This document shows positions 63,416-64,000 of a stretch of DNA of 64,000 nucleotides, one piece after another. A program made the translations under genes and the position numbers. Under the pieces are notes generated by a model, which was not told the DNA's origin, did not search any database, and saw nothing but the letters and a program-made list of their open reading frames with translations. Numbering within the stretch: position 1 is the stretch's first letter; each line of letters opens with the position of its first letter. The stretch is from Cellvibrio sp. UBA7671 (GTDB lineage Bacteria > Pseudomonadota > Gammaproteobacteria > Pseudomonadales > Cellvibrionaceae). Location of the stretch: the NCBI GenBank assembly GCA_002483145.1, contig DLHJ01000014.1, positions 248,001 through 312,000 on the forward strand, read 5' to 3'.

Positions 63416-64000
63416 CTAGAGCTTGGCGCGAATACCAAAGGTGTATAAAGCACCGGTATCTTCAAAACCGATGAATTGGTTTTTGTAACGGCCATATTTG
63501 TTGACGGTTTCGCCGGTGACGTTACTGCCTTCAACAAACACCGTAATCTTGTCGGTGAAATCGTAACTTGCACTGACATCAACCGCACCATAGGCATCGT
63601 AATGAACAGGTTCACTACTTGGCCCGTTAGATACACGGCCGAGGAATTCGGTGCGGTAGTTATAGGCAACACGCAATTGCAGGCCATCTTTATCGTAAAA
63701 AACCGTTGCGTTTCCAGTGTCACTAATACCTGGCAACGCAAATCGTTGGATTGCACCTGCAGCACTTAGTGATGCATCGCTGTTCACAAATGTGTAGTTA
63801 CCGGATAAACCAAATCCATTTTCAAACACGTGAGTCCAGTTAAGTTCAGCACCTTCAATAGTGGCCGACTCACCGTTTTGTGGACGCGTAACGGTAAACG
63901 TTCGCCAAGCCGGATCTTCAACATCAACAATCGTTTCCAAGGTTTCCGGCAAACTCATCGTCACGATAAAATCGTCGATATCTTTTTTATACAACGCCAC
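63416..64000 (-). CDS. TonB-dependent receptor, C-terminal part (5' end outside window)
   Basis: The last 194 residues of an outer-membrane beta-barrel. Alternating strands and turns typical of TonB receptors are seen (ATIEGAELNWTHVFENGFGLSGNYTFVNSDAS, LRVAYNYRTEF, YGAVDVSASYDFTDKITVFVEGSNVTGE). It ends in TFGIRAKL; a final hydrophobic residue is common in barrel proteins. The plug domain and TonB box lie outside the window. Its position suggests uptake of the oligosaccharides produced by this locus. Confidence 0.9.
   Translation of the reverse strand: MALYKKDIDDFIVTMSLPETLETIVDVEDPAWRTFTVTRPQNGESATIEGAELNWTHVFENGFGLSGNYTFVNSDASLSAAGAIQRFALPGISDTGNATVFYDKDGLQLRVAYNYRTEFLGRVSNGPSSEPVHYDAYGAVDVSASYDFTDKITVFVEGSNVTGETVNKYGRYKNQFIGFEDTGALYTFGIRAKL

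Overview
The window comes from a Gammaproteobacterium of the Pseudomonas/Cellvibrio kind, and Cellvibrio or a close relative fits best. The flagellar-chemotaxis cluster has Pseudomonas order and gene set (FleSR, FleN, FlhF, FliA, MotCD, ParC/ParP). The gyrA–ubiG–mupP–yciK neighbourhood is also Pseudomonas-like. The right end carries a carbohydrate locus with polyserine linkers, a GH20 enzyme, a CBM32-type module and a TonB-dependent receptor, as seen in polysaccharide-degrading Cellvibrionaceae. No rRNA, tRNA, IS element or CRISPR array was recognised. Identification is from reading alone; no database search was run.

Layout. 1-12 kb is housekeeping: a partial ComEA-like gene, cysN and cysD, tyrA and pheA, gyrA (all minus strand), then mtaD-ubiG-mupP-yciK (plus strand) ending in a bidirectional terminator. 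11.7-45.3 kb is one large minus-strand flagellar and chemotaxis block. In transcription order it is fliE-F-G-H-I-J; an anti-sigma-antagonist / response-regulator-phosphatase / Hpt trio; fliK; fliL-M-N-O-P-Q-R-flhB; flhA-flhF-fleN-fliA-cheY-Z-A-B-motC-motD; a solute-binding-like gene; and parC-parP-cheW-DUF2802. A plus-strand CcdAB-type toxin-antitoxin pair sits between flhB and flhA. 45.3-51 kb is an accessory stretch: small ORFs, a TetR/membrane-protein pair, a HAF-repeat protein, long AT-rich spacers and a large inverted repeat. It separates fliE from fleSR (51.0-53.9 kb). 54-56 kb holds a yybP-ykoY-type manganese riboswitch in front of a GDT1/UPF0016 transporter, then a membrane-anchored AraC-type regulator. 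56.2-64 kb (minus strand) holds a TPR-sulfotransferase, a polyserine lipoprotein, a GH20 beta-hexosaminidase, a second secreted protein related to the lipoprotein, and the 3' end of a TonB-dependent receptor.

How it works together. The promoters I can read match a tiered flagellar hierarchy. Sigma-54 -24/-12 elements lie in front of fleS, fliK, fliL and flhA, with weaker ones before fliE and the anti-sigma-antagonist gene. A clear sigma-28 element lies in front of parC-parP-cheW and a weaker one before cheY. FleSR would activate the sigma-54 promoters and FliA, encoded here, the sigma-28 ones. FlhF/FleN and ParC/ParP are the known systems for placing the flagellum and the chemoreceptor arrays at the pole.

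Most interesting observations: (1) CheA carries four short DEFxALLDQLHGKG-like repeats where a P2 domain would be, and they resemble the CheY-binding peptides of FliM and CheZ from this same window; (2) two paralogous secreted proteins beside the GH20 gene carry a degenerate GH18-like N/DxxNxExE motif; (3) the CcdAB pair has a perfect 10-bp-arm operator; (4) a manganese riboswitch with its own promoter; (5) REP-like repeats plus a 20-bp tandem triplication between fliG and fliH.
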